DNA of 26,694 nucleotides from a virus. Both the position numbers and the translations under genes were made by a program. The stretch is from positions 1-26,694 of the IMG/VR virus record IMGVR_UViG_3300010885_066456, one strand, 5' to 3'. The notes under the pieces were generated by a model. It worked only from the letters and a program-made list of their open reading frames with translations, did no database searches and had not been told where the DNA came from. How positions within the stretch are numbered: position 1 is the stretch's first letter; each line of letters starts with the position of its first letter. Below, piece after piece: positions 1-7,017 of this stretch.

Positions 1-161
1 CCAACCTCTCGCCCCTGGCTGATCAGCAGCGCCCGGTAGTGCCCCATCACCACCCCGAGGCTCCGATGCACCAGGCAGGAGCCACCGGAGCAGACGCGCC
101 ACAGGCGCTGCCCAGGCCGGCTGTCTGAGACCACCAAATGCACCTGACCGTCAATATCCAC
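1..161 (-). CDS. Partial phage protein of unknown function (3' end outside window)
   Basis: An open frame starts with GTG one base after the stop of the upstream tail-tube-like gene and runs off the left edge of the window, giving about 53 residues. The start reads MDIDGQVHLVV and the segment contains two cysteines (RVCSGGSCLVH). The tight spacing and shared strand suggest it continues the tail operon. I do not recognise the family, and its true length is unknown. Confidence 0.55.
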   Translation of the reverse strand, partial: MDIDGQVHLVVSDSRPGQRLWRVCSGGSCLVHRSLGVVMGHYRALLISQGREV

Positions 162-162
162 T

Positions 163-1029
163 TCAGGCGTTGTCGTAGATGGTGTGAACCTGGCCCAGCA
201 CCATCAGGCTGGCGCCGTACTTCACCAGAGCGCCTGCATCGCCCTCCTCTTGCTTGGAAGTGATTCGGCCGTAGCAGAGCTTCCTCTCAGTGGTGCCACC
301 AGGCCCGACCCGCAGATACTTAACGGCGAGCTTCTCGGCAACACCTAACTGACGAATGACCTCCATGATCTTGTGATCGACCGATTTATGCACGGTCATA
401 CCCTTAAAGGCGATGCTGGAGTCGGTATTGATTCCGATAGAGATTGAAGCGCCGCGGGTTACCTGATCGTGCGTGAGAACTTTCTCGTCCTGTTCCTGCG
501 TCGAGAGGGGGGCGCCGGTGACGTTGAGGAGCTGGATCGGCTTGCCGGTGCCATCCAAGGGATAAAGACCCGTGGTCACGGTGCCAGCGGCAACGGCGGC
601 CGAGGTGATATTGGCGCCGGTGAGGGCATAGCTCACGGTGAATGGGGAGGCGGTGGTAACCCCCGTCACGGTGAAGGTGCCATTGCAGCTCGCGAAGGGG
701 CTCGGGAGGGCGGCCACGGTGATCCGATCGCCCACGAGCACGCCAGCAGCGGCGTTGAGGGTCAGGGTCACCACGTTGGTGGCGAGCGCCGCATTGCTGA
801 CGGTGCGGACCACGCCGTTCACATTCAGCTGGAAGGTGGAGGCCTCCCCGCTGGTGCTCACAGCCCCGGCGCCGCTGATCGCGTTGGCGGCATTGAGCCA
901 GGCGCTGAGGTTCGCACCGTTGTTGGCGGCGGCGGCGGCAGCATCTTCCAGTGCCACGGATGCGAGTCGCATCGGGACGATGTAGTGCTGGATGTCCAGC
1001 GCGGCGGCGTAATCAACGGTCGAGGGCAT
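163..1029 (-). CDS. Putative tail tube / virion structural protein
   Basis: This encodes 288 residues. An alanine-rich N-terminus is followed by a Thr/Val/Ala-rich beta-type section (about 60-160) that resembles an inserted Ig-like or decoration domain. The C-terminal part (about 175-288) ends with GRITSKQEEGDAGALVKYGA followed by a beta-rich tail, a pattern reminiscent of phage tail tube subunits. The gene lies just downstream of the tail chaperone pair. That is unusual, because a tail tube gene normally precedes the chaperones. The late motif GGGAAAACT ends 25 nt before the ATG, inside the 3' end of the upstream gene. A different structural role, including capsid, cannot be excluded from sequence alone. 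Confidence 0.5.
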   Translation of the reverse strand: MPSTVDYAAALDIQHYIVPMRLASVALEDAAAAAANNGANLSAWLNAANAISGAGAVSTSGEASTFQLNVNGVVRTVSNAALATNVVTLTLNAAAGVLVGDRITVAALPSPFASCNGTFTVTGVTTASPFTVSYALTGANITSAAVAAGTVTTGLYPLDGTGKPIQLLNVTGAPLSTQEQDEKVLTHDQVTRGASISIGINTDSSIAFKGMTVHKSVDHKIMEVIRQLGVAEKLAVKYLRVGPGGTTERKLCYGRITSKQEEGDAGALVKYGASLMVLGQVHTIYDNA

Positions 1030-1046
1030 GGCCAGGGGGTGTTTCT

Positions 1047-2281
1047 CTACCTGGAGTTTTCCCGGCTCGCCAGCACCAGCACCGCGCCGGCCTGGGCAGC
1101 GGTAAACGATCGCCCCGGCACCGCATCGGTGGGCACCCGCAGGGCCACGACCTCGCCGGCCTCAGAGGCGAACTCCCGCACCCGGCCCGCGGCACTGGCC
1201 TGGGCCACGAGGAACCCGCCCCAGTGGTCTGCATCCACCCGATAGGGGGCTAGGAGGATCGCGTCCTCGGCCGCCCAACACAGCCGCGGCGGCGGGGTGA
1301 CGCCACGGCCCTGGGCCTCCAGATCGGCCAGCCATGGGCCGTTGAGCACGAACCCCGGCAGGAGGTTGCGCTCCAGCAGCTCCAGCAGGGCGGCGCCGGC
1401 CTCGCTCGGGGGGCGCGGCTTCTCGGCTACCTCCACCCAGAAGCAGAAGTCCCGGAGGCTGTAGGGCTCGGGCTGGGCTTCGCGATTGCGGTTGGTCTCG
1501 GCGAGGATCAGGGCGATTTGGGCGACGCCTTTCTCTTCCCGGTGAAGCCTTTCGCGTTCGGCGGCGTGGCCCGCCTGGAGGGCCTGGAGGACATAGCCGG
1601 CGGGGAGCTTCCCGAATCGCTCGCGGCTGAACTCAGGGGCTCCGGGCCAGAATCTGCGGCAGTCCCAGAAGGCTCGGGCCCAATCGGGTCGGTCGCAATC
1701 GAGCTGACCTCCTGCAACTTTCCCAGCGCCTCCTCCAGCGCCCGCATCTCGGCCGCCGGGTCCTGCTGCAGGCCGGCGCCGGCCCGCTCCTCCTCCTGCT
1801 CAAAGGCGTGGAGGATTCCCAGCAGGGGGCCGGGGAGCTTGCGGGTCTGCTCGTCGGACCAGGCGGGCTTGATCCGCTGCAAGATCACGGTGACGGCCCG
1901 GATCGTGACACGGTTGGTGATGGCCCTGGCTTCTTCCAGGAAGGGGCCGATGATCTCAGCGTGAACCACCTGCAGTGCCTGCTCCTCGGGGCTCATCCGG
2001 CCGGCTTTGGCGCCCTGTTCCTGCGCCAGGAGCCGGACAAGCAGGCCGTAGCACCAGTGGGCAGTGTGATCGGGGGCGGCCTGGCTGAGGGCCACCGCAG
2101 CGGCGGTGATCAGGCGATAAAGGGCGTTCTGTGGGTCAATCTCCCGGATCCCCTGCATCTCGTCCACAGTGAGGTAGCCCAGCCGGGGGACGGTCATTTC
2201 CCCGCCGTTCCATTCGATCGTGGCGGTGGCCTGCTCGGGGGCCTGGGGGGCGGTTTCCCAGGGGAGGAGATCAAAGGTCAT
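1047..2281 (-). CDS. Tail assembly chaperone, long form made by -1 frameshift (G-T type)
   Basis: A second open frame continues without a stop from the slippery site at 1718-1724 down to the stop at 1047. Slipping -1 on GGGAAAG after codon 188 would append 223 residues to the short chaperone, for about 411 in total. The added part looks strongly protein-like: it includes WARAFWDCRRFWPGAPEFSR, GKLPAGYVLQALQAGH and YSLRDFCFW, and ends LVLASRENSR. By contrast, the zero-frame tail over the same DNA is low-complexity Ser/Pro/Ala. No convincing independent start opens this frame; a GTG at 1436 would discard the well-formed upstream part. In lambda, gpG and gpGT made this way recruit the tape measure and tail tube during tail assembly. 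The frameshift itself is inferred. Confidence 0.72.
1055..1063 (-). promoter_or_regulatory. Late-gene upstream motif GGGAAAACT (copy 1)
   Basis: Minus-strand GGGAAAACT lies 25 nt before the ATG of the tail-tube-like gene, inside the last codons of the upstream frame. It is one of seven copies and has the longest spacing. It is a candidate one-element late promoter or translation signal. Confidence 0.6.
1508..2281 (-). CDS. Tail assembly chaperone, short form (G type)
   Basis: This encodes 257 residues, starting MTFDLLPWETAP at an ATG that overlaps the stop of the upstream tail-completion gene (ATGA). Residues 1-188 are well-formed and mainly helical, with YLTVDEMQGIREIDPQNALY near residue 40. 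The last 69 residues are a disordered Ser/Pro/Ala/Lys tail overlying the other frame. It is longer than lambda gpG (140 residues). The assignment rests on the canonical slippery heptamer, the overlapping -1 frame and the place in the tail region, not on a recognised domain. A generic phage protein with a dual-coding end is the alternative. Confidence 0.65.
   Translation of the reverse strand: MTFDLLPWETAPQAPEQATATIEWNGGEMTVPRLGYLTVDEMQGIREIDPQNALYRLITAAAVALSQAAPDHTAHWCYGLLVRLLAQEQGAKAGRMSPEEQALQVVHAEIIGPFLEEARAITNRVTIRAVTVILQRIKPAWSDEQTRKLPGPLLGILHAFEQEEERAGAGLQQDPAAEMRALEEALGKLQEVSSIATDPIGPEPSGTAADSGPEPLSSAASDSGSSPPAMSSRPSRRATPPNAKGFTGKRKASPKSP
1718..1724 (-). other. Programmed -1 ribosomal frameshift slippery site GGGAAAG
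   Basis: On the minus strand the bases read ..CT G GGA AAG TTG.. in the short-chaperone frame, giving the X XXY YYZ heptamer GGGAAAG. This is the same heptamer used in lambda G/GT. A -1 slip enters the frame that stays open to 1047. Confidence 0.75.
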
Positions 2282-2778
2282 TTCAGGCTGCGGAAGGCTT
2301 GGATGAATGATGCCCGGTATTGGGCCCGATAGTCATAGGGCTCGATGCCGGGAACTTTGATGGTCCCGATCACCGCCGAAGTCCAGGGCCGGGCGGGCAG
2401 GTTCACGAGGGGGCGGGTCCTGTCGCCCCAGGGATGGATGTTCGCGCCGTAGTGAACCGCCGTGGCATAGCCCACGGCCCATCGGAAGGTGCAGAGGTTG
2501 CCGCTGATCTGGAAGGAGTTGCTGGCCCGCAGGGTGCCGAGGTCCACGATGTTCCGGGGCGATCCCACCGGGCGGCCCCTGGTGCGGCTGCCATCGCGGC
2601 GGAAGGCGCCCCCGCGCATGGTCACCCGTGGCCAATCCCATGCCTTGGTGCCCAGCGCATCCTGAAAGGCGCTGTTCAGCTCGGGGAACACCACCCGCGC
2701 CGCCGCCTCTGATGCCCGCTGCGCCCTGGTGAGGGTGGCCGGGTTCACGCGCACCGTGGCCCTGGTGGTGACCCTCAC
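2278..2778 (-). CDS. Putative tail-completion / neck protein (HK97 gp10-like)
   Basis: This encodes 166 residues, basic overall, with an N-terminal helix (TRAQRASEAAARVVFPELN) and a beta-rich C-terminal half ending in PARPWTSAVIGT and YRASFIQAFRSL. A helix followed by a PARPW-like motif near the C-terminus is typical of HK97-gp10/virion-morphogenesis proteins that terminate or complete the tail. The gene overlaps the upstream gene by 4 nt and the chaperone start by 4 nt, so it is translationally coupled and lacks the late motif. The family assignment is by pattern only. Confidence 0.5.
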   Translation of the reverse strand: MRVTTRATVRVNPATLTRAQRASEAAARVVFPELNSAFQDALGTKAWDWPRVTMRGGAFRRDGSRTRGRPVGSPRNIVDLGTLRASNSFQISGNLCTFRWAVGYATAVHYGANIHPWGDRTRPLVNLPARPWTSAVIGTIKVPGIEPYDYRAQYRASFIQAFRSLK

Positions 2779-3245
2779 CGCCCTGCCGCGAAGGTGCCGG
2801 CGAACTCATCGCCTGCAGCGGCACGGATCACCGCATCAATCCCGCCGACACCGGAAAGGCTGGCGATCGTGACCCAGCCGCGCTCCGATTCGGTGGTGGC
2901 CGGCAGGCTGGCCAGGTCGCCCATGAACGCCTCCAGCTTCTCGCCGCGGGGGAGCCCCGTGGGCCTGAGGCCGGTATCGGTCCAACTCCAGGCGCCCCCC
3001 TCGTCCAGCCAGTTGGCGCCGGATGGCACCACGGCCCAGCGGGTGATGTTGCCCTCGATGCCGCCCGAGCCGATGGAGCGCCCGCCACTCTCCCGCTCGC
3101 CGCCGGGGTCCTGGGCCTCAGCAAAGGCCTCGATCACCACCAGATCAGTGGCCCGCTGCAGCCCCTCCCGCAGGCTGGTAGCCGCTGCGGTGGGGCGCCG
3201 CCAGAGGAGGCGAAGGTTGGCGAAGGGGGCGAAGGGGGTGGACAT
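2775..3245 (-). CDS. Putative head-tail connector or tail protein
   Basis: This encodes 156 residues, MSTPFAPFANLRLLWRRP at the start. The middle (about 70-130) is rich in Trp and Gly (WLDEGGAWSWTDTG), and the C-terminus GVGGIDAVIRAAAGDEF looks globular. It starts 3 nt after the stop of the basic 360-residue protein and overlaps the next gene by 4 nt. Its place between head and tail genes suggests head closure or tail terminator. I do not recognise a named family. Confidence 0.5.
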   Translation of the reverse strand: MSTPFAPFANLRLLWRRPTAAATSLREGLQRATDLVVIEAFAEAQDPGGERESGGRSIGSGGIEGNITRWAVVPSGANWLDEGGAWSWTDTGLRPTGLPRGEKLEAFMGDLASLPATTESERGWVTIASLSGVGGIDAVIRAAAGDEFAGTFAAGR

Positions 3246-3248
3246 GGG

Positions 3249-4331
3249 TTAGGGCTTGCGGGGATTCCTGAAGGTGAAGGCTTGCCCTTGTTTGTTCTGA
3301 TACAGAATCTCTCCGCCTTGCTTTTTAACCAGGGCAAGAGCCCTGTCAAAGGCTTCCAGCGTGTGAGCAATGATCCCCACGGTCCCAGCCCTTGGCCCCT
3401 TGCGGACTTGGATGCCTTCCTGGCCTGGAGATCTAGCCGTTCTGGGCTTGTAAATGGGTAGACCTAGCGCCTTTATGTCCGCAACTGCGCCAGATACATC
3501 TGATCGATTCCTTGTGGTTTCACCACGCCTTCTTACGCCATCCACAGAGAGTGGTCCGGCAACGCGGCCTAGACGCTTGCCAGGCTTGCCAGCTTCCTTG
3601 GCCAGCGCCCCCACCTCCAACCCCTTCGGCTTCGCCACCGTCCCCGCCACTCGGGCGGCCTTCACGCGCCTCGCCGGAGGCGCCGGAACCGTGCCGGTCA
3701 GAACCTGCTGGGAAGTGGCTGGCCTCAGGCCACGGCGAGCGCCCCGCTCCCGCTGGATGCGGCGGCTCAGTGCCTGCCGGTTGTCCTTGAGGCCTTGCTT
3801 TGCCTCGGCTGCGTTGGCGGTGCCTGGCTTGGCGTTGCTGAGCCGCCGCCGGGCCCCTCTCACCGCGCCCACGTACTCGCTGATCTTGCCGCGATCGGCT
3901 GTGGGCCCTGGCCGCATTGCGGGGCGATTGGGGCGAATCACCCTCACCGCTGACTTGGCCGATGCCACCGGCTTGGCCGCCCCCTTCCCGCCCTTCCGAA
4001 TCACCCCCGCCCGCGCCGCCATCCGCACCGTGGAGGCCGCCCGCACCTTCCCGAGCCGGTTGGCGCCCCTGGTGACGGCCCCTCTCTGCGCACGCAGGCT
4101 GAGCGATCCCCTCAGGCTGCGATCGGCGGGGTCCTTGGCGGCCAGCTTGGCGCGACTGCGGCGGAGGCTTCCGCGGGCCCCGAGAGTGCCGCCGGTGGCC
4201 TTGGGCCTGGCCGCTCGCCTGGTGGCCGGCGTGCTGCGCTTCGAGGGGGCGCCGCCGGGAGCCGAGGCGAAGCGCCCGCCGTTGTCGCGCACGTAGCTGG
4301 TGCGCTTGCCTCTGCTGCCGCCACGGGCCAT
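3249..4331 (-). CDS. Very basic phage protein with N-terminal RDxxGRFAS motif (360 aa)
   Basis: This encodes 360 residues, dominated by Arg, Lys, Ala and Gly. The N-terminus reads MARGGSRGKRTSYVRDNGGR followed by FAS. The same Y-x-R-D-x-x-G-R-F-A-S signature opens the 489-residue basic protein upstream. Both also share an internal AARxAGTxAKPxG segment, so they are related. The middle looks disordered and nucleic-acid-binding. Only the last about 55 residues (GIIAHTLEAFDRALALVKKQ onward) look folded. The late motif ends 22 nt before the ATG. A role in DNA condensation or as an internal virion protein is inferred. Confidence 0.6.
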   Translation of the reverse strand: MARGGSRGKRTSYVRDNGGRFASAPGGAPSKRSTPATRRAARPKATGGTLGARGSLRRSRAKLAAKDPADRSLRGSLSLRAQRGAVTRGANRLGKVRAASTVRMAARAGVIRKGGKGAAKPVASAKSAVRVIRPNRPAMRPGPTADRGKISEYVGAVRGARRRLSNAKPGTANAAEAKQGLKDNRQALSRRIQRERGARRGLRPATSQQVLTGTVPAPPARRVKAARVAGTVAKPKGLEVGALAKEAGKPGKRLGRVAGPLSVDGVRRRGETTRNRSDVSGAVADIKALGLPIYKPRTARSPGQEGIQVRKGPRAGTVGIIAHTLEAFDRALALVKKQGGEILYQNKQGQAFTFRNPRKP

Positions 4332-4353
4332 GGGATCGGGGTCTATTGCTCGC

Positions 4354-4362
4354 AGTTTTCCC
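4354..4362 (-). promoter_or_regulatory. Late-gene upstream motif GGGAAAACT (copy 2)
   Basis: Minus-strand CGGGAAAACTG lies 22 nt before the ATG at 4331. No good Shine-Dalgarno sequence lies between the motif and the start codon. Confidence 0.65.
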
Positions 4363-4374
4363 GTGGTCCTGGGC

Positions 4375-4494
4375 TCACTTCATCGGCTTAGCCTTCTTCC
4401 CGCCCTTGGCCTTCGCCTTGGGCTTGGCGGCCTTCTTGCCGGCCTTGGGCTTGGCTGGCATTCCACCGAAGTAGGGCATTCCACCTGCTGGCAT
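4375..4494 (-). CDS. Tiny lysine-rich, histone-H1-like protein (39 aa)
   Basis: This short gene encodes 39 residues: a start MPAGGMPYFGGMP followed by KPKAGKKAAKPKAKAKGGKK and a short tail ending KPMK. Twelve lysines and no acidic residues give it an H1-tail or protamine character, as in DNA-condensing peptides. It is supported as a real gene by the late motif 21 nt before its ATG and by its fit between the HNH gene and the basic 360-residue gene. A role in genome packaging or capsid interior is inferred. Its repeats also make a purely structural linker peptide possible. Confidence 0.6.
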   Translation of the reverse strand: MPAGGMPYFGGMPAKPKAGKKAAKPKAKAKGGKKAKPMK

Positions 4495-4515
4495 GGTCTG
4501 TGAGCGACTGCCTGC

Positions 4516-4524
4516 AGTTTTCCC
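4516..4524 (-). promoter_or_regulatory. Late-gene upstream motif GGGAAAACT (copy 3)
   Basis: Minus-strand GCGGGAAAACTG lies 21 nt before the ATG of the 39-residue lysine-rich gene. The spacer holds no clear ribosome binding site. Confidence 0.65.
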
Positions 4525-4552
4525 GCTGGACCCGCCAGACCACGCAAGCCGC

Positions 4553-4888
4553 TCACGCAGAAGCCTGCAGTGCCGGGGCGGCTGACGACACCAGCCAGGC
4601 CCTAATCTTCAACTCCCTATCAGCACAATAAAAGGGCTGTGATTGATACCACTGCCACACATCGCAGTGATTCTTAGAGCCATTGCAGGACGCACAAGCG
4701 GGGATCAGATTAGATCGCTCTGTCGTGCCACCCTTTACCTTCGGGACAACGTGATCAAGGGTGATCTTGTCAGGCTGGCAACCGCAATAGGCGCAACAAC
4801 CGCCCCACGCCTCAATAATTCCCCGCCTAAATCGATGTTTGGTGACACGTTTGGAAACAAGCTGGGATCCTTCAATTTGGTGAGACAC
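4553..4888 (-). CDS. HNH endonuclease, probably homing type
   Basis: This encodes 111 residues from a GTG start. The HNH core is complete: CAYCGC (C32, C35) and CASCNG (C65, C68) form the zinc site, LDHVVPK carries the catalytic D45-H46, and SNLIPAC and CNGSKN supply the later N residues. Such small free-standing HNH proteins cleave DNA and often behave as homing genes. It sits between two structural genes and has no late motif, unlike its neighbours, which fits later insertion. The frame stays open for a few codons upstream of the GTG, so the exact start is uncertain. Confidence 0.85.
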   Translation of the reverse strand: MSHQIEGSQLVSKRVTKHRFRRGIIEAWGGCCAYCGCQPDKITLDHVVPKVKGGTTERSNLIPACASCNGSKNHCDVWQWYQSQPFYCADRELKIRAWLVSSAAPALQASA

Positions 4889-4943
4889 GGGTTTGCCGTG
4901 AGGGTGTGCTAATCGGAGGTGCGGCGGGCAATGGCGCCCCTGC

Positions 4944-5453
4944 TCAGCTCCTCAGCAACATCCCCGCGCCGCTCATCCCCTGCGGGGCGATCCGGGGCAC
5001 GTTGAGGGCCGTGGCGATCCGGTTGATCAGCGCTTGGGTCCGCTCGTCCCGCTGCCCCTGTGCCGTGGCCCTGGCGCCGCCGCCGAAGCGGTAGCGGGCC
5101 TTCAGGAGGGAGGTGTCCCACGCCAGCTTGCCGGCCTGCTTCAGCTGCTCATCCCGCGTGGGCGAGGTGCCGGGGATCGGGCCTTCGTATTCCTCGGCGT
5201 TCCCGAGGTGCGCGATGCCCGCGTCAATCTCATCGGCCTGGATCTCCTCCAGGTTCACGATCTCGTCCAGCCACGCCTGGATCTGCGTCACGGTGCTGGG
5301 GCTGTGCGTGGCGACCGCGTTCATCTGCTGGGTCAACTCCACCAGGCTCCCCTCAGTGGCGGGCCAGCCGATGCAAGTCCTGATCAGGTCCCGATCGTTG
5401 CGCGTGCTGGTGGCCGTGGGGCGCCAGAGGGGGTCAGGGGCGAGGATCGTCAC
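4944..5453 (-). CDS. Putative head-tail adaptor / virion protein (169 aa)
   Basis: This encodes 169 residues from a GTG start. It is helical and mildly acidic in the middle (IQAWLDEIVNLEEIQADEID), with a later helix (TRDEQLKQAGKLAWDTSLLK) and a C-terminal helix (ERTQALINRIATALNVPRI). Size, helix content and position suit a gp6-like head-tail adaptor, but I do not recognise a family. The gene begins 8 nt after the stop of the 82-residue gene, and the late motif lies within that gene's last codons, 21 nt before the GTG. Confidence 0.55.
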   Translation of the reverse strand: MTILAPDPLWRPTATSTRNDRDLIRTCIGWPATEGSLVELTQQMNAVATHSPSTVTQIQAWLDEIVNLEEIQADEIDAGIAHLGNAEEYEGPIPGTSPTRDEQLKQAGKLAWDTSLLKARYRFGGGARATAQGQRDERTQALINRIATALNVPRIAPQGMSGAGMLLRS

Positions 5454-5461
5454 GGCGCGGG

Positions 5462-5710
5462 TCAGGCTGCCCTGAGTTTTCCCGCCGCCGGATCTTCCAG
5501 GCCCTTGCGGGCCCCATGAAGGGTGCCCAGCCAGTACCGGCCCTCGGGGTCCAGGTTGGCGGTCAGCAGCCGCAGGATCTGCTCCCCCTCCGGGTCATCG
5601 GCCACGGCTGTGAGCATCCGCAGGCCCTGCCGCGCTGCCGGGCCATCGCGGCGGAGCACGGCGACGCTGAGGCCCTGGAACAGGCGGAGCGTGGGGGAGC
5701 GGTCGGGCAT
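5462..5710 (-). CDS. Small late-region protein of unknown function (82 aa)
   Basis: This encodes 82 residues starting MPDRSPTLRLFQGLSVAV at 5710. The ATG was chosen because the late motif then lies 22 nt upstream, matching the other copies; a TTG at 5722 would add four residues. The protein is alpha-helical in character (DGPAARQGLRMLTAVADD, ILRLLTANLD) and ends in AAGKLRAA, where its last codons contain the motif of the next gene. It may be a small capsid-associated or connector protein, by position only. Confidence 0.5.
   Translation of the reverse strand: MPDRSPTLRLFQGLSVAVLRRDGPAARQGLRMLTAVADDPEGEQILRLLTANLDPEGRYWLGTLHGARKGLEDPAAGKLRAA
5475..5483 (-). promoter_or_regulatory. Late-gene upstream motif GGGAAAACT (copy 4)
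   Basis: Minus-strand GCGGGAAAACTC lies 21 nt before the GTG at 5453, inside the coding end of the upstream gene (codons for AGKL). Confidence 0.65.
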
Positions 5711-5732
5711 GGGGGCATTCAAGCCGTGCCTC

Positions 5733-5741
5733 AGTTTTCCC
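5733..5741 (-). promoter_or_regulatory. Late-gene upstream motif GGGAAAACT (copy 5)
   Basis: Minus-strand GCGGGAAAACTG lies 22 nt before the ATG at 5710, in the short gap after the small-gene cassette. Confidence 0.65.
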
Positions 5742-5765
5742 GCTACGGAGGGGGTGCCGGTCGAG

Positions 5766-6065
5766 TTACCTTCGGCCTTCTAAAACCGCCCGGTTGCGCA
5801 TTCGCGTGTAGTGGGCCAACGACCGCTCTTGATCCGATTGTCCAGCGTCAAGCTGCCGCACGCGATCACGGAGTAATCGGCGGCATTGCAATAACTTCTG
5901 AGCTACACACCATCTTTCATAACGGTTGCTGCGCTTAAGATTCAACGCTCGCGTGGCAAATTCAAAACCGCAGGACGGGCCAGACAGCGGGTCAAGTTGC
6001 ACTTGCCATACAACTTCACCATCACGAGAAAACTTGCAAACGGAAAACCTTGATTTTGCTGTCAT
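5766..6065 (-). CDS. Small accessory protein of unknown function (99 aa)
   Basis: This encodes 99 residues, basic (FEFATRALNLKRSNRYERW, LLRDRVRQLDAG). The beta-like start SRFSVCKFSRDGEVVWQVQL is followed by helices. The ATG overlaps the stop of the upstream gene (ATGA). Base composition is noticeably less GC-biased than the structural genes, which suits a transferred accessory cassette lying inside the late cluster. No family is recognised. Confidence 0.5.
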   Translation of the reverse strand: MTAKSRFSVCKFSRDGEVVWQVQLDPLSGPSCGFEFATRALNLKRSNRYERWCVAQKLLQCRRLLRDRVRQLDAGQSDQERSLAHYTRMRNRAVLEGRR

Positions 6066-6316
6066 TGATGATCCTCTGTTGATGGGTTGGCTGGTGCCCG
6101 CTTAGCTCTGAACCGGGCCACCCGTGCTGCTCGATTGGCCCGGCCTTCGGGGGTGAAGCGCTCCCAGCAGCGGGAGCAGTGGAGGCCGTGGCGCCCGTCG
6201 TGCGTGGTGGTGCAGCCGGGGCCGGCGCAGGTGACCTGCACTGCGGGGGGCAGAAGTCCGGCTTGGCGGAGCTTGAAGCGGCGCTGCCGATCGGCGGCGG
6301 TGGGGTCAGTAGGCAT
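6062..6316 (-). CDS. Small zinc-finger-like basic protein (84 aa)
   Basis: This encodes 84 residues starting MPTDPTAADRQRRFKLRQAG. A Cys/His cluster (TCAGPGC, then HGLHCSRCWERF) about 30-55 residues in suggests a zinc ribbon. An arginine-rich tail (RANRAARVARFRAKR) follows. The ATG at 6316 overlaps the end of the upstream gene by 11 nt; a start at 6415 would add a low-complexity Ala/Pro stretch and is less likely. It may bind nucleic acid. The family is not identified. Confidence 0.5.
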   Translation of the reverse strand: MPTDPTAADRQRRFKLRQAGLLPPAVQVTCAGPGCTTTHDGRHGLHCSRCWERFTPEGRANRAARVARFRAKRAPANPSTEDHQ

Positions 6317-6584
6317 AGCGACGGCGCCCCCTGGCGCGGCGCCCCCTGGCGCGGCGTGCGCGGCGCTTGCGGCCGATGGGACTGGCCCGCTTGGCTTCAA
6401 TAACGTATCGCGCAAACGGAATCAGACTTTCGTATGCGACATGAAAAGCCCGCCCAATAGCAAGGTAGTTATCGCTAAGGATCTTTGCGGCGTCATTCCA
6501 TTTTTTCAGAGATTCGCTATCTATAGTTGGATAGGGCATGGTTTTAGTGCTGTCCATGGCGGTGTGTGCGGTGGGGTCAAGCAT
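6306..6584 (-). CDS. Small protein with arginine-rich C-terminus (92 aa)
   Basis: This encodes 92 residues. The helical body (SESLKKWNDAAKILSDNYLA, HVAYESLIPFARYVIEAKRA) is followed by a tail of RRARGRRARGRRR type. The tail comes from a perfect 15-bp tandem duplication in the DNA. The ATG at 6584 overlaps the upstream gene by 8 nt. The tail may bind nucleic acid or may simply be a by-product of the repeat. No family is recognised. Confidence 0.5.
   Translation of the reverse strand: MLDPTAHTAMDSTKTMPYPTIDSESLKKWNDAAKILSDNYLAIGRAFHVAYESLIPFARYVIEAKRASPIGRKRRARRARGRRARGRRRYAY
6323..6352. repeat. Perfect 15-bp tandem repeat (two copies)
   Basis: GGCGCCCCCTGGCGC occurs twice back to back (6323-6337 and 6338-6352). 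It lies within the 3' end of the 92-residue gene and encodes its RRARG repeats on the minus strand. Confidence 0.85.
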
Positions 6585-6765
6585 CGTCAATCTCCACCAT
6601 GGCGGGCCAGTTGGGCATGTTCGGGTCGTAGGCGTCTTCAAGGGCCCGGCGGAGTTCGGCGCGGGTGACGGTGATAACACCCCCGTCGTGCGGAATGCAC
6701 CACTGGTGTTTATCACAGCCGATGGCGGTGGATTGCAAAAGGTCTTCAACGGTGGGGACAGTCAT
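6577..6765 (-). CDS. Small acidic protein of unknown function (62 aa)
   Basis: This encodes 62 residues: MTVPTVEDLLQSTAIG, then CDKHQWCIPHDGGVITVT and a helix RAELRRALEDAYDP. The Cys/His-containing middle could bind a metal but is too short to judge. It overlaps the next gene by 8 nt, which supports it as a member of the 5766-7017 cassette. Confidence 0.5.
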   Translation of the reverse strand: MTVPTVEDLLQSTAIGCDKHQWCIPHDGGVITVTRAELRRALEDAYDPNMPNWPAMVEIDDA

Positions 6766-6819
6766 GGCAGGTTATGCAGTGGGATGGGTTGCCGGACAGG
6801 CTCCGGCGGGCCGTGGGGG

Positions 6820-7017
6820 TCAGACGGCTAACGCTCGGCTGCAGTCTTCAATTTCCATTTGAAGTAGGTCGTCAAGAAAGCGGTCTTCTTTGTGGCGGCC
6901 CATAAAGTGATCAACATGAAACTGAGCGGCGACTTCAGGATGAGGGTCGTTCCGTTGTTGATAAATAGAAGCGATTACTCCGAAGAGTTTTTGAATTTGA
7001 GCTTCGCGGCTGGTCAT
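6820..7017 (-). CDS. Small helical protein of unknown function (65 aa)
   Basis: This encodes 65 residues starting MTSREAQIQKLFGVIASIYQ at 7017; an upstream GTG-type extension to 7122 looks less coding-like. It is Asp/Glu/His-rich in the middle (FHVDHFMGRHKEDRFLDDLL). It is the first gene of the small cassette after the basic 489-residue protein. The less GC-biased composition resembles the 99-residue gene. Confidence 0.5.
   Translation of the reverse strand: MTSREAQIQKLFGVIASIYQQRNDPHPEVAAQFHVDHFMGRHKEDRFLDDLLQMEIEDCSRALAV

Noticed and set aside
5462-5722. TTG start at 5722 for the 82-residue gene
   Set aside because: The ATG at 5710 restores the common motif spacing and is the better start codon.
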